Shown here: piece after piece, positions 8,809 to 17,584 of the stretch
Numbering within the stretch: position 1 is the first letter of the stretch
Layout: each line of letters starts with the position of its first letter
Position numbers and translations under genes: made by a program
Assembly (NCBI RefSeq): GCF_050410795.1
Contig: NZ_CP191258.1
Location: 3,100,001-3,164,000, forward strand
Source: Fontivita pretiosa
Lineage (GTDB): Bacteria > Planctomycetota > Phycisphaerae > Tepidisphaerales > Tepidisphaeraceae
Length of the DNA stretch: 64,000 nt
Reading direction: 5' to 3'
The notes under the pieces: generated by a model
What the model was told of the DNA's origin: nothing
What the model saw: only the letters and a program-made list of their open reading frames with translations
Database searches by the model: none

Positions 8809-9948
8809 GTGACTCATCGCCAGCGATTTCGCGCCGCGCTGCGCGGGCAGCCCATCGACCATTGGCCGGCGGTCTGCCGGCTTGACCTGTGGTATCGCGC
8901 CCGTCAGTTGGACGGTCGCTGGCCCGCCAGCGTCGCGGGCAAGTCCCTCCAGCAGCTTCAGCTCGACCTGGGCATGGGCCTGTCGAGCCGGGCCGCAACA
9001 GTCTACCAGTTGCGATATCGCCCGCCGGTGCGCTACGACCGCACCGTTGCTGGCGACGAGCTGCGCGAGCGATGGGAAACGCCCGCCGGTTCGCTTCAGC
9101 GCATCAGCAAGTGGGCCGCGGGCGAGGCGGCGCTGGGCATGGCGCCGCACATCGTGCAGTATCCCATCCGCACCCGCGACGACTACCGCATCTTCCATCG
9201 CATCGTGCAGAGCCTGGAGTTCATTCCGCAGTACGATGCGTTCGCCGCCTACGATCGCGCGGTCGGCGAAAACGGACTGCCCATGGTCATCCTCGGCCCG
9301 GATCCGGCCCATTGGATCATGCTCTGCTGGACCGGCTACGAGGGGGCGTACTACCAGATCGCCGACGATCCGACCGTCTTTGAAGAAGCCGTCGATGCCG
9401 CGCAGCAGGCGTATCGCGCGATGTGGCCGATCGTCGCCGATTCCGCCTGCGAGCTGGTCATGCACGGCGTGAACTACGACAGCGCGGCCACGCCGCCCGA
9501 TATCTTCAGGAGATACTTCCTTCCGTATCTCGAGCAATTCAATCGGACCATGCACGGATCCGGCAAGTGGACAGCCCTGCACGCCGACGGCGACATGAGC
9601 CGCCTGCTGGACCTGGCCGTCGAAGCCGGCTTCGACGTGGCCGACTGCTTCGCGTGCGCGCCGCTGGTCCGCTGCCGCTTCGAGGATGCGCTGCGCGCCT
9701 GGCGAGGGCATATCGCCATCTGGGGTGGCATCCCCAGCCCGCTGCTGGAGCCGACCACATCCGATGCGGCGTTTGACGAGCACCTGGATTATCTGGCGCG
9801 CCAGCTCACCCCCGCCGACCGATTCATCGCCAGCATCTCCGACCAGGCCATGCCCGATGCGATCTACGAGCGCATCGCCCGGATTGCATTCCGCCTGTGC
9901 CGTCCGCCCGTCGCGCAGTTTCCCGACGCCGCGGCAGCCAAAACGTGA
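8809..9948 (+). CDS. Uroporphyrinogen-decarboxylase (URO-D) superfamily protein
   Basis: The 379-residue protein starts with a GTG and has the MTHRQRFRAALRGQPIDHWP opening typical of the non-heme branch of the URO-D superfamily. Other family features are the HADGDMSRLLDLAVEAGFD block and the closing strand around RFIASISDQAMP. This branch includes corrinoid-dependent methyltransferase-like enzymes and many uncharacterised planctomycete proteins, so a role in haem synthesis should not be assumed. The gene is divergent from dus, 59 bases apart. Confidence 0.8.
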   Translation: MTHRQRFRAALRGQPIDHWPAVCRLDLWYRARQLDGRWPASVAGKSLQQLQLDLGMGLSSRAATVYQLRYRPPVRYDRTVAGDELRERWETPAGSLQRISKWAAGEAALGMAPHIVQYPIRTRDDYRIFHRIVQSLEFIPQYDAFAAYDRAVGENGLPMVILGPDPAHWIMLCWTGYEGAYYQIADDPTVFEEAVDAAQQAYRAMWPIVADSACELVMHGVNYDSAATPPDIFRRYFLPYLEQFNRTMHGSGKWTALHADGDMSRLLDLAVEAGFDVADCFACAPLVRCRFEDALRAWRGHIAIWGGIPSPLLEPTTSDAAFDEHLDYLARQLTPADRFIASISDQAMPDAIYERIARIAFRLCRPPVAQFPDAAAAKT

Positions 9949-10256
9949 CGAGCGCTGCACCAAATGAATCTTGCGGATTCACTGCCGCGTTCTCGCCCCG
10001 ACTGTCGTGCGGCAAAGCGCCCTGGCAATCCGCTCGTGGCTTCAGACGGCAGCGGTGCAGCCGCCGTACGTCGAGCCGGAGCCGTCGTGCGAGAACGGCT
10101 ATGCCGGAAGGTTTTCATGGAAGGCTGCGCGACGGGCTGTCGGATGCGGTGCCGTTCGGCTGCCTGGTCGGGGCGATACGGGCGGCGGGGGAGATATGCT
10201 GGCGATCTGGTCGTGAGCTCTCGCCTTTTTCCATCCGCCGCCTACACTGTGCCGCC
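9949..10256. other. Intergenic stretch with no supported gene
   Basis: This 308-base stretch separates the URO-D-like gene from the next small gene. Reading frames cross it in several phases, but none has convincing composition, a ribosome-binding site or a recognisable product. I see no clear terminator or promoter in it. Confidence 0.5.
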
Positions 10257-10706
10257 ATGGCAAGCACGACTCAGCCCGCCGCGACAGCGCGGGGCATCAT
10301 CAGCGAGGTTCGCGATTCGATCGTCGTCTTCGAGCCATCAGGGACAAACTACCGGTTGCACCTGAAAGTGGCGGACAATCCGGGCCGCCGGCCCGTGGCA
10401 AGTGAGCGGCCGGTGCGGGGCATTATTCGCGTCCAGGCGAGAAAGCTGTGGACTGTCCCCAGCGGGGGAAACTTCATCGTCCCGATCTTCGGTCCGCCGC
10501 GAACGATCCAGGGGCGTGTCAAGGCCGTCGAGCAGGGAACCCTTGTCGTCCACGCGGGGACCACGTTCGTGGTCGAGATGCCCAAAGAGGATTGGGCCAT
10601 CGACCTGACGCACGGACCGATCCAGGTGGGGGCGATCGTGAACGTGGCGGCGCTGCCGGGGGCCACGTTCGAGCTTGCGGGCAGCGTGCCTGGCTCCGGA
10701 AACTGA
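10257..10706 (+). CDS. Hypothetical 149-residue beta-rich protein
   Basis: The product is short, without a signal peptide or membrane segment, and rich in Val, Gly and Thr. It contains two similar halves around RGIISEVRDSIVVFEPSG and IQGRVKAVEQGTLVVHAGTT, each a likely small beta-barrel strand set. I do not recognise a family. The ATG at 10257 follows a pyrimidine-rich leader and is the first start that gives this composition. The gene converges on the small membrane-protein gene at 10716. Confidence 0.65.
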   Translation: MASTTQPAATARGIISEVRDSIVVFEPSGTNYRLHLKVADNPGRRPVASERPVRGIIRVQARKLWTVPSGGNFIVPIFGPPRTIQGRVKAVEQGTLVVHAGTTFVVEMPKEDWAIDLTHGPIQVGAIVNVAALPGATFELAGSVPGSGN

Positions 10707-10715
10707 TCCGCCGGC

Positions 10716-10928
10716 TCAAACCAGCAGGTCATCGCGATGTCGGCACAACCCCAGGCTGGCGACCGCGGCCGCGACGCTGAGCAGCAGCGACGCCAGCCCC
10801 GAAGCCCATTGCGCGGCCAGCAGATCCAGCATGCCACGGAAGCCGACGCACAGGCACACCCCGCCGGCCAGGCAGATCATGCCCATGACCGCGATCCACC
10901 AAATGTAAGCTAAGATACGATCGAACAT
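10716..10928 (-). CDS. Small membrane protein with two helices
   Basis: The 70-residue product has two clear transmembrane segments (about residues 8-28 and 38-58) and a short basic end. No family is recognised. A longer form from a TTG ten codons upstream is possible, but the ATG at 10928 is preferred because it lies directly before MFDRILAYIWW. Its stop is nine bases from the stop of the convergent upstream gene. Confidence 0.5.
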   Translation of the reverse strand: MFDRILAYIWWIAVMGMICLAGGVCLCVGFRGMLDLLAAQWASGLASLLLSVAAAVASLGLCRHRDDLLV

Positions 10929-11078
10929 GGAACTTTCGGCAGTTATCGGGCACCTCAAACTGATCGTCCCAGATTTTCCAGATTGACCAGCTTATCGGAC
11001 GCAAGCCTCAGGGTTGGGACAAGCCGTGAATCTGGTGATTTATCTGCATTTCTTCGGCAATTCGGGCGCTTTTTCTTG

Positions 11079-11107
11079 TTGCCGCTTGCGCGATCGGTTC
11101 CGATAAT
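11079..11107 (+). promoter_or_regulatory. Predicted promoter of a noncoding transcript
   Basis: TTGCCG (11079-11084) and GATAAT (11102-11107) are separated by 17 bases, matching the sigma70 consensus at 4/6 and 5/6. No gene starts downstream before 11467, and a strong terminator stands at 11351-11393. Confidence 0.5.
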
Positions 11108-11113
11108 CGACGC

Positions 11114-11397
11114 CGTTCACTGCATCGTGTGATCTGACTGGATTCTGGCAGTTCCGCTCGTTGTGGCCTGGTTTGGCTCGTCGCACCTTTCTGGGCAGCT
11201 TGTGGGCGCGGTGAACACCTGTGGGTTAGTTGATGGTTGCGGAGTGCTTCGGCTGCTCGTAGCCGTCGCGCAGCAACGGCGATGGGTCGGCCGGATTCGG
11301 TACCCGCGGGGTAAGGAGTGGATCGACGCCCCCTCGCGCCCGGCGCGAAATCAAGCCCCGGTCTCTCGTGGGTCAGGCCGGGGCTTTGCTTTTGCGC
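11114..11397 (+). ncRNA. Candidate small RNA between a promoter and an orphan terminator
   Basis: About 280 bases run from the predicted start near 11114 to the terminator. No open frame here has a plausible start and product. The stretch is rich in GC palindromic segments (for example gagtgcttcggctgctcg and tgcgcagcaacggcg). The size could fit 6S RNA or another housekeeping RNA, but I could not match a consensus and see neither the tmRNA, SRP RNA nor RNase P hallmark motifs. The call rests on promoter, terminator and absence of coding potential. Confidence 0.45.
11351..11397 (+). terminator. Rho-independent terminator with no coding gene upstream
   Basis: AAGCCCCGG and CCGGGGCTT form a perfect nine-base-pair stem around a 16-base loop, followed by tgctttt. 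It ends the noncoding stretch and lies 70 bases before nuoI, insulating that gene from upstream transcription. Confidence 0.8.
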
Positions 11398-11466
11398 CAC
11401 TCACGCCGCTTTTCCGCCAGTACGGGTTGGACTTAGTCGCACGAGGCCGGGATAATCCCCTGCACG

Positions 11467-12039
11467 ATGAGCGTCAGAAGCTACTTCGCCAACATCTACG
11501 ACAACGTCAAGTCGATCTCCATCGGGATGAAGATCACGCTCAAGTACTGCTTCCAGAAGACCGTCACGGTGCAGTACCCCGAACAGCGGCTCAGCTTCGC
11601 CCCGCGATACCGCGGCATCCACGAATTCGAGGCCTACAAGTGCATCGCCTGCGACCAGTGCGCCAAGGCCTGCCCCGTAGATTGCATCTACATCGACAAG
11701 ACCGCCCCGCGCAAGATCGACAAGAAGACGGGCAAGGCGGTTGGCGGAGAGCTCGTCCGCTTCGCGATCGATTACAGCAAGTGCCTGTTCTGCGCCCTGT
11801 GCACCGAGCCGTGCCCGACGGATTGCATCCATATGGGCAAGCTGCACGACCTGAGCAGCTACACGCGCGAGGATGTGGTCGTCGAATTCACCGAGCTTGA
11901 CAAGCAGAACCTCCGCACGCCGATTCCCCTGTGGATGGAGCGCAACGCCGAGAAGATCCCCTGGGTCAAGGAAGAGTACGAGAGGGTAAAGGCGGGGAAG
12001 CTGGCGACGACTGCCGCGGATATCCCGGCAGTTAAGTGA
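11467..12039 (+). CDS. nuoI: NADH-quinone oxidoreductase subunit I
   Basis: NuoI carries the two 4Fe-4S clusters (N6a, N6b) that pass electrons inside the peripheral arm of respiratory complex I. Both cluster motifs are complete: Cys59, 62, 65, 69 in CIACDQCAKACP and Cys106, 109, 112, 116 in CLFCALCTEPCP. The length of 190 residues is normal. No other nuo gene lies nearby; comEC follows 60 bases downstream. The gene is therefore separated from the usual nuoA-N operon, or this is a scattered complex I. Confidence 0.95.
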   Translation: MSVRSYFANIYDNVKSISIGMKITLKYCFQKTVTVQYPEQRLSFAPRYRGIHEFEAYKCIACDQCAKACPVDCIYIDKTAPRKIDKKTGKAVGGELVRFAIDYSKCLFCALCTEPCPTDCIHMGKLHDLSSYTREDVVVEFTELDKQNLRTPIPLWMERNAEKIPWVKEEYERVKAGKLATTAADIPAVK

Positions 12040-12099
12040 CCGCAGGTGGCGCGTTCGCGTGCGGCGACAAATGCGCTGGTATCCTGATCGGCCACTGGC

Positions 12100-14640
12100 A
12101 TGTCTCTGGCAACGGACAGCGCCGGCAAGAAGCGCGCCGCCACGACCGGGTGGATCGAGCGCCGGCCCGCCGTGCCCGCCGCCGCGGCGCTGATCGCGGG
12201 AATCTTCGCACACCCCCATGTGCCGCATCGGCCGGTGCTCTGGATTGTCGTGCTGAGCTGGCTGCTGCTGATCGCACTGCTTGCGCAGCGGTTGAAGATC
12301 GCTTCCGATTGGCCTGTTCGCTGCTGCCTGGCTGCGCTGTTGTGCGCGATCTTCTTCGCCGGTGTGGCGGTTGCACAGCTCGAAGCCTTCTTCTTTGCGC
12401 GCAATCACATCAGTCTTTTCGCCACGGATCAACCGCGACTGTCGCAGCTCGAGCTGCACGTGGATCATCCGCCGCGGGTGCTCACCAGCCCGTTTGCCAG
12501 CCATCGCCCCCTGCCGCCCAAGCAGGTTTTGACCGCCTCCGTGCAGGCGGTCAAGACGTGGAGCGGCTGGCGGCGCGCCAGCGGGCAGGTGCTCGTGCAG
12601 ATCGCCCAGCCCCATCCGCGACTGCGTCAGGGTCAGGTCATTCGCATCATGGGGATGCTCGAGCGTCCGGGGCCGGCGATGAACCCGGGGCAGTTCGACT
12701 GGGCGGGGTACTACCGCGAACAGCGCATCCTGGCGTCAGTGCAGGTCGCGCAGGCGGACTGTATTGCGATTGTTCGAGCGCAACCGGTCGGGCCGGTGGC
12801 GTGGCTGCGCGAGCAGGCGCGGCGGGCGCTGGCGCGCGGATTTGCCGCCAGCCGCGCGCTCGATCACGCCCTGCTTCGCGCTCTGCTGCTGGGCGACAAT
12901 GATCCCGAGCTGCGCGATGTGCAGGAACAGTTTCGACGAACCGGGACAAGCCATCACCTGGCGATCAGCGGCATGCACGTGGCCGTGCTGGGCGGCGTGG
13001 TCTTCGGCGCCTGCCGCATCGGACGCGTCGGGCCTCGCGCGGCCTGCTGGCTGGCGCTCGGTTTTGTCGTCCTCTACGGCATCGTCGCGCTTCCCTCGCC
13101 GCCGGTCGTCCGCTCTGTGCTGCTGTGCGCCTGTTTCGCCTTCGGAATCCTCCAGCGACGCACCACCGACCCGTTTCAGCTCCTGGCGATCAGCGTCATC
13201 GCGATGCTCGTCTATCACCCGATGGACCTGTACAACGCCGGCTTTCAACTGAGCTTCGGCACGGTGCTGGGACTGATGCTGTTCACGCGTCCGCTCGCCG
13301 AGGCGCTTCCCGGATACGACTTTGATCAGCGGCTTGCGCGATCGATGCAACGTCCTGGACGCGTCTGGATATTGTGGATCAAGCTCAGGCAATGGTCGTG
13401 CGCGGTGCTGGCGGCGTCGATCGTCGCGTGGGTCGTCTCGATGCCGCTGGTCGCTGTTCACTTTGAGCAGCTCAATCCCTGGGCCATCGTCGGAAGCATC
13501 CTGCTGGCGCCGATCGTGTTCCTGGCGCTGGTCGGGGGATTCGCCAAGGTGCTGCTGACGCTGCTCTGGCCGAGTCTGGCCGACACCTGGGCGGCGCTTG
13601 CGGCCCGCCCGGTCGCGGGGATGCGCCACACCGTTGACTGGCTGGCGCGCTTTCCCGGCGCCGACGTGCCGTTTCCCGCCCCGCCCATCTGGATGATCAT
13701 CCTGTTCTACGCGCTGCTGCTGCTGTGGCTGGTGCCGTGGCACACGCCAGCGCTGCGATGGTCGCTCAGGTCCGGATCGCTTGCTGCCTGCGCCGGGCTG
13801 GCGCTGCTGCTTCCGTTCAGCGCCGGACCGACCCTGGCGCGTCCTGCGGGCGATGAGCTTCGCCTCACGCTGCTGGCCATCGGCGCCGGGCAGTGCGCGA
13901 TCCTCGAACCGCCCGGCAGGGGCGATGTCATCCTCATCGACGCAGGCTCGGTTACCCTCTCGGACATGCTGCGCAAGGCGATCGGCCCGTTCCTGCGGCA
14001 CCGCGGCCGGCGCGACATCCGCGCCGTCTTCGTCTCCCACGCCAACTACGACCATTTCTCCGCCGTCGGCGAGGTGGTGACGGCCTACGATGTGCCCCAG
14101 GTGTACGCGGCTCCGCAATTCACGATACACGCGATCGACAACCCGCTTGCCGAGCAACTGCTGCGAACCCTGGATCAGCTTGATCGCCCGCCACGGCCGG
14201 TCGCGCGCGGGCAGCGGCTTGTTTTCGACGGCGTCAGGATCGATGTCCTCTGGCCGGCGCCGGACTGCACGCTCGACGCCAACAACTGCTCGCTGGTGCT
14301 GCGAGTCGGCTGGGCGGGACGAAGCATCCTGCTGAGCGGGGACGTGCAGTCGCCGGCGATGCGCGAGCTGCTTGGCTCGCCGGAGCAACTGTCCGCCGAT
14401 GTGCTGGTCGCGCCGCATCACGGCTCGCTGGAGGATCTGACCGACTCGTTCGTCTCTGCGATCGGGCCGCGTGTGATCGTCTGCTCCAACGACCGCACGC
14501 TCTCCGCCCGGCAGCGCGAATTTGACCGTGCCATGGCCGGGCGGCTGGTGTATCGCACGCACCGCTGCGGCGCGATCACGCTGATCATCCGCCGCGACGG
14601 ACAGATCGCCATCGAGCCATTCGTGCATCCGACCCCGTGA
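12100..14640 (+). CDS. comEC: ComEC/Rec2-type DNA uptake channel
   Basis: ComEC forms the inner-membrane pore through which single-stranded DNA enters during natural transformation. The 846-residue protein has the full layout: an N-terminal membrane and DUF4131-like part, the Competence core with SHHLAISGMHVAVLGGVVFG near residues 285-305, several helices, and a C-terminal metallo-beta-lactamase-like domain from about residue 580 (VILIDAG, SHANYDHFSAVGE near 646, LSGDVQS, LVAPHHGS near 770). The first metal motif reads HxNxDH instead of the usual HxDxDH. Competence pilus genes are not in view. Confidence 0.9.
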   Translation: MSLATDSAGKKRAATTGWIERRPAVPAAAALIAGIFAHPHVPHRPVLWIVVLSWLLLIALLAQRLKIASDWPVRCCLAALLCAIFFAGVAVAQLEAFFFARNHISLFATDQPRLSQLELHVDHPPRVLTSPFASHRPLPPKQVLTASVQAVKTWSGWRRASGQVLVQIAQPHPRLRQGQVIRIMGMLERPGPAMNPGQFDWAGYYREQRILASVQVAQADCIAIVRAQPVGPVAWLREQARRALARGFAASRALDHALLRALLLGDNDPELRDVQEQFRRTGTSHHLAISGMHVAVLGGVVFGACRIGRVGPRAACWLALGFVVLYGIVALPSPPVVRSVLLCACFAFGILQRRTTDPFQLLAISVIAMLVYHPMDLYNAGFQLSFGTVLGLMLFTRPLAEALPGYDFDQRLARSMQRPGRVWILWIKLRQWSCAVLAASIVAWVVSMPLVAVHFEQLNPWAIVGSILLAPIVFLALVGGFAKVLLTLLWPSLADTWAALAARPVAGMRHTVDWLARFPGADVPFPAPPIWMIILFYALLLLWLVPWHTPALRWSLRSGSLAACAGLALLLPFSAGPTLARPAGDELRLTLLAIGAGQCAILEPPGRGDVILIDAGSVTLSDMLRKAIGPFLRHRGRRDIRAVFVSHANYDHFSAVGEVVTAYDVPQVYAAPQFTIHAIDNPLAEQLLRTLDQLDRPPRPVARGQRLVFDGVRIDVLWPAPDCTLDANNCSLVLRVGWAGRSILLSGDVQSPAMRELLGSPEQLSADVLVAPHHGSLEDLTDSFVSAIGPRVIVCSNDRTLSARQREFDRAMAGRLVYRTHRCGAITLIIRRDGQIAIEPFVHPTP

Positions 14641-14702
14641 GGGCGCTGTTGGGGGGCGCGATCCGCCCGGCCGCCGCTTCCAGGAAAAATCGGACATTAT
14701 TC

Positions 14703-14731
14703 TTGACATGAGATGATTGTCTCATTACGGT
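14703..14731 (+). promoter_or_regulatory. Promoter with an operator in its spacer, before the SnoaL-TetR pair
   Basis: A perfect TTGACA (14703-14708) is followed 17 bases later by a weak -10 hexamer TACGGT (14726-14731). The spacer holds the inverted repeat ATGAGA-n6-TCTCAT (14708-14725). An 18-base palindrome between the two promoter elements is the classic place for a TetR-type repressor, and a TetR gene is second in this transcript. Autoregulation is an inference. Confidence 0.65.
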
Positions 14732-14761
14732 ACGGCCATCTAACTCTTTTCAGGAGGCTTC

Positions 14762-15187
14762 ATGCCGCTTACGCCGCAGCAGATGGATCAGAAGATCGAC
14801 GAGCATTTCCGCTTCGAGGCCGCCGACGATGTGGAAGGGGTCGTGGCCACGCTGGCGCCGGATGCCACGCACGACATCGTGGGCTACCCGACGGGCCCGA
14901 CACAGGGCCGGCAGCGCGCCCGCGAGTTTTATCGCCAACTGTTCGCCGACCTGTCGGAAAGCTCGGTCACGGTCATCCGCCGACTGTACGGCGGCAACTT
15001 TGTGATCGATGAGTCGCTGTGGCGGGGGCGGGCGCCCGGCAGGCCCTTCGGGCTGGAGGGACGCAACCGCCCTCTGGAATTCCGCCTGCTGCACGTCGTC
15101 GAATTCACCCCCGATGCGCAGCACATCCAGCGCGAGCAGGTGTGGGTGGACATGGCCGCGATTCTCCGGCAGCTTCCGCAGGATTGA
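14762..15187 (+). CDS. SnoaL-like (NTF2 fold) protein
   Basis: The 141-residue protein fits the small cone-shaped NTF2/SnoaL fold: an N-terminal helix (MDQKIDEHFRFEAADDVEGV), LAPDATHDIVGYPTGPTQGR, then a curved sheet ending in REQVWVDMAAILRQ. Members act as polyketide cyclases, isomerases or ligand binders; the substrate is unknown here. A strong ribosome-binding site, caggagg, stands six bases before the ATG. It is the first gene of a two-gene unit with a TetR regulator 3 bases downstream. Confidence 0.8.
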   Translation: MPLTPQQMDQKIDEHFRFEAADDVEGVVATLAPDATHDIVGYPTGPTQGRQRAREFYRQLFADLSESSVTVIRRLYGGNFVIDESLWRGRAPGRPFGLEGRNRPLEFRLLHVVEFTPDAQHIQREQVWVDMAAILRQLPQD

Positions 15188-15190
15188 ACG

Positions 15191-15874
15191 ATGAGAAGAC
15201 GAGACAACTCTCTGGCGATGCAGATGAAAGCGGCAAGGCGGGCCAATCAGCGCCTGCGCACGCGAAAGGACCTGCTCGCCGCCGCCGCGCGTCTGCTCAG
15301 GCAGGGACGCGACCCCGCCGAACTGGACATGGACGCCGTCGCCGCGGAGGCCATGGTCTCCCGCGCCACCGCCTACCGCTATTTTCCCAGCATCCAGGCA
15401 TTGCTGCTGGAAGCGCCGCTGGAGGGCCAGACGCCGGACCCGCGGCAACTGTTCGCCGACGAGCACTCAACCGATCCGGTTGAACGGATCGACAAGGCCG
15501 AGGCGGCGCTGCACGAGATGTGCTGTCGCAACGAGAGGCAGCTTCGGCTGATGCTGGCCGCCAGCCTGCAACGCTGCGGCGCTGGTCAAAGTGCCGGTCG
15601 AACCAATCACAACGCTGACGGGCACTTCCCCATCCGCCAGAACCGCCGCACCGCGCTGATTCAGGCGGCTCTGCAACCGGCGCGGCGAAGGTTCAGCAAA
15701 CCGGTGTACGAAAGGCTCTGCGCGGCGCTGGCGCTGATCTTCGGCACCGAATCGATGATCGTCTTTCGCGACGTGCTGGGGCTGAAGCCCGCGACTGCGC
15801 GACAGATCAAAAGCTGGGCCGTCAGAGCTCTGGTGCGCGCCGCCCTGGAGGAATCGCAGAACAAAAGTGCCTGA
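15191..15874 (+). CDS. TetR/AcrR-family transcriptional regulator
   Basis: The N-terminal helix-turn-helix is complete at about residues 26-75 (RKDLLAAAARLLRQG, then VAAEAMVSRATAYRYFPSIQ). The C-terminal ligand-binding helices are divergent, as is usual in this family. The length is 227 residues. The gene follows the SnoaL gene by three bases, so both are co-transcribed from the promoter at 14703, whose spacer contains a palindrome that this protein probably binds. The inducer is likely the substrate or product of the SnoaL protein, which is an inference. Confidence 0.88.
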   Translation: MRRRDNSLAMQMKAARRANQRLRTRKDLLAAAARLLRQGRDPAELDMDAVAAEAMVSRATAYRYFPSIQALLLEAPLEGQTPDPRQLFADEHSTDPVERIDKAEAALHEMCCRNERQLRLMLAASLQRCGAGQSAGRTNHNADGHFPIRQNRRTALIQAALQPARRRFSKPVYERLCAALALIFGTESMIVFRDVLGLKPATARQIKSWAVRALVRAALEESQNKSA

Positions 15875-15877
15875 CGC

Positions 15878-17581
15878 TCAGCGGCCGCTGCGCTTCGTAT
15901 CCGGCTCAAGGTCATACACGTCGATGCTGAACCCGATGCGCGCCACGGGTCGCAGGCGGTCCAGCGCCCAGGAGACATCCGGCTCGGGACGTGTGCGGCC
16001 CTGGGAGTCAGTGTAGACGCAGGGGTACAACCCCCAAAACACGTTGCGGCTGACCAGCAGCAGACCGCGTGCCGGCTCGCCGGCAGCGACGATCTGGTAT
16101 CCATCAGCCGGCCACTGCCGCAGACGCGGGTGCCCGAAGACGCGCAGGCTCACCGTTCGCCCCTTCGCGTGCTCGGCCAACCAGCGCCGGGCACGGGCCT
16201 GATCCTGCCCCCAGTCCAGGTTGCTATCCAGCAGATATCGATCTCCGTTGCCCGGTCCGCCCACCAGCGTGTTGAAAAACGCCAGGTAATCGGGATGAAC
16301 CCAGGCCGTTTCCAGCAGGGCCAGGATCATCAGCGCCACGATGATGCCGCGGCGGCGCGTCCCGGCGAGCACGTGCACGATGATCAGATACAGCAGCGGG
16401 ATGACCGGCAGCACGTGTCGCACGCCGATGTTGACCCTTGAACTCATGCTCGCCAGCAGGAACAGCATCGCCGGAATCAGCAACACACCGATCCGTCGGG
16501 GCCTTGGCCGCCGCAGCGCCACTGTCCCGGCCAGCAGCAGTCCGATCGACAGCGACATCGGGCTTTTGATCACGATGGCCTCGGGAAAGTAGTACCACCA
16601 ACCGGCGGTGCTGATCTGGCCGTTGAGGTACATCGCACCGTGCCCGGCGCGGTTGTGCTCCAGCAGCGTGATCAAACCCAGGATCGCGCTGGGCATGGGC
16701 AGGGGCAGATGCCTGAGGAACCTGGGGATCCGCTCCCAACTGGCGGCGCCGGCGACGGCGCTGGCCGAGTCGTCAAGCCGCCCGATGTCGAAAAAGTACG
16801 TTGCCCAAAGTGAGAGGAACGCAGTCACGAGGAAAATCGCCAGGGCGCCGGCACCGGGCCAGGCACGCCGGTACGCGGCAAGCCGTCCGCGTATCAGGGC
16901 GCGGCCACGCCGGCTCAGCAGCAGCAGTCCCAGCGCCGGTGCCGCCAGCGCCGCGGTGAATTTGCACGCTACGCCAAGCCCCATCGCCACGCCGCCAGCA
17001 AACGCCGCCCGCCCGTTCCCGCGGGCGATGAATCGCGTCCCGTGATACAAGGCGGCCAGAAACCCGGCGGCGGCGGCAACGTCGTTGCCAACCAGCCCGC
17101 CGTGTCCCAGAAGCGTCGGATCCGTGCTCACCAGCACCGCTGAGCAGATTCCCACCAGCGGCGAGCCGATGTACCGACCCAGCAGATACACGTACAGCAC
17201 CACCAGCACGGCAAACAGCAGCATCCCCGCCCGCGCTCGAGTCAGCATCGTCCCGTACGGCCATGGGCCGTGCATGAGCAGACGATCGCCCACGTCGAAG
17301 GCATCGATGTCGGCATGGATCGTTGAGTCACGCCACGGCTCGGGCAGTCGCACGCCGCTCAGCCACAGCGGTATCGCCGCCACCAGCCGCGCAAGCGGCG
17401 GATGCTGGATCCCGTGAACGTGCCGCCGTGCCTCCAGCAGCGCCACCCCGGACCCGAGGTGGTACGGTTCGTCTACCGTGTCGTTGAAGATCGGCCAGGT
17501 CGATCCAATCCGCGCGACCATCACAACGATGGCCACGAGGATGATTGTGGGATGAATCCAGCGATGTTTCGCTGGCGACAT
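15878..17581 (-). CDS. GT39-like membrane glycosyltransferase
   Basis: The 567-residue protein has about ten membrane helices. Its first periplasmic loop carries NDTVDEPYHLGSG, with the DE pair expected for the catalytic aspartate of ArnT/PMT-type (GT-C) enzymes, followed by HPPLARLVAAIPLWL. These enzymes transfer a sugar from polyprenyl phosphate to lipid A, protein or another acceptor outside the cytoplasm. The C-terminus (LDSNLDWGQDQARARRWL) is a motif I know from planctomycete members. The gene converges on tetR with a three-base gap and follows the FAH gene by three bases. Confidence 0.82.
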   Translation of the reverse strand: MSPAKHRWIHPTIILVAIVVMVARIGSTWPIFNDTVDEPYHLGSGVALLEARRHVHGIQHPPLARLVAAIPLWLSGVRLPEPWRDSTIHADIDAFDVGDRLLMHGPWPYGTMLTRARAGMLLFAVLVVLYVYLLGRYIGSPLVGICSAVLVSTDPTLLGHGGLVGNDVAAAAGFLAALYHGTRFIARGNGRAAFAGGVAMGLGVACKFTAALAAPALGLLLLSRRGRALIRGRLAAYRRAWPGAGALAIFLVTAFLSLWATYFFDIGRLDDSASAVAGAASWERIPRFLRHLPLPMPSAILGLITLLEHNRAGHGAMYLNGQISTAGWWYYFPEAIVIKSPMSLSIGLLLAGTVALRRPRPRRIGVLLIPAMLFLLASMSSRVNIGVRHVLPVIPLLYLIIVHVLAGTRRRGIIVALMILALLETAWVHPDYLAFFNTLVGGPGNGDRYLLDSNLDWGQDQARARRWLAEHAKGRTVSLRVFGHPRLRQWPADGYQIVAAGEPARGLLLVSRNVFWGLYPCVYTDSQGRTRPEPDVSWALDRLRPVARIGFSIDVYDLEPDTKRSGR

Positions 17582-17584
17582 GGG

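Noticed and set aside
9964..10365. Plus-strand frame overlapping the hypothetical gene at 10257
   Set aside because: It has an Arg- and Ala-rich composition without structure and overlaps a better frame. No ribosome-binding site.
11114..11397. Direct assignment of the candidate RNA as 6S, tmRNA, RNase P or SRP RNA
   Set aside because: None of the hallmark motifs could be matched by eye. It is listed only as an unassigned RNA candidate.
11163..11900. Long plus-strand frame across the noncoding stretch into nuoI
   Set aside because: It reads nuoI in the wrong frame, and its first part covers the terminator hairpin. Not a gene.
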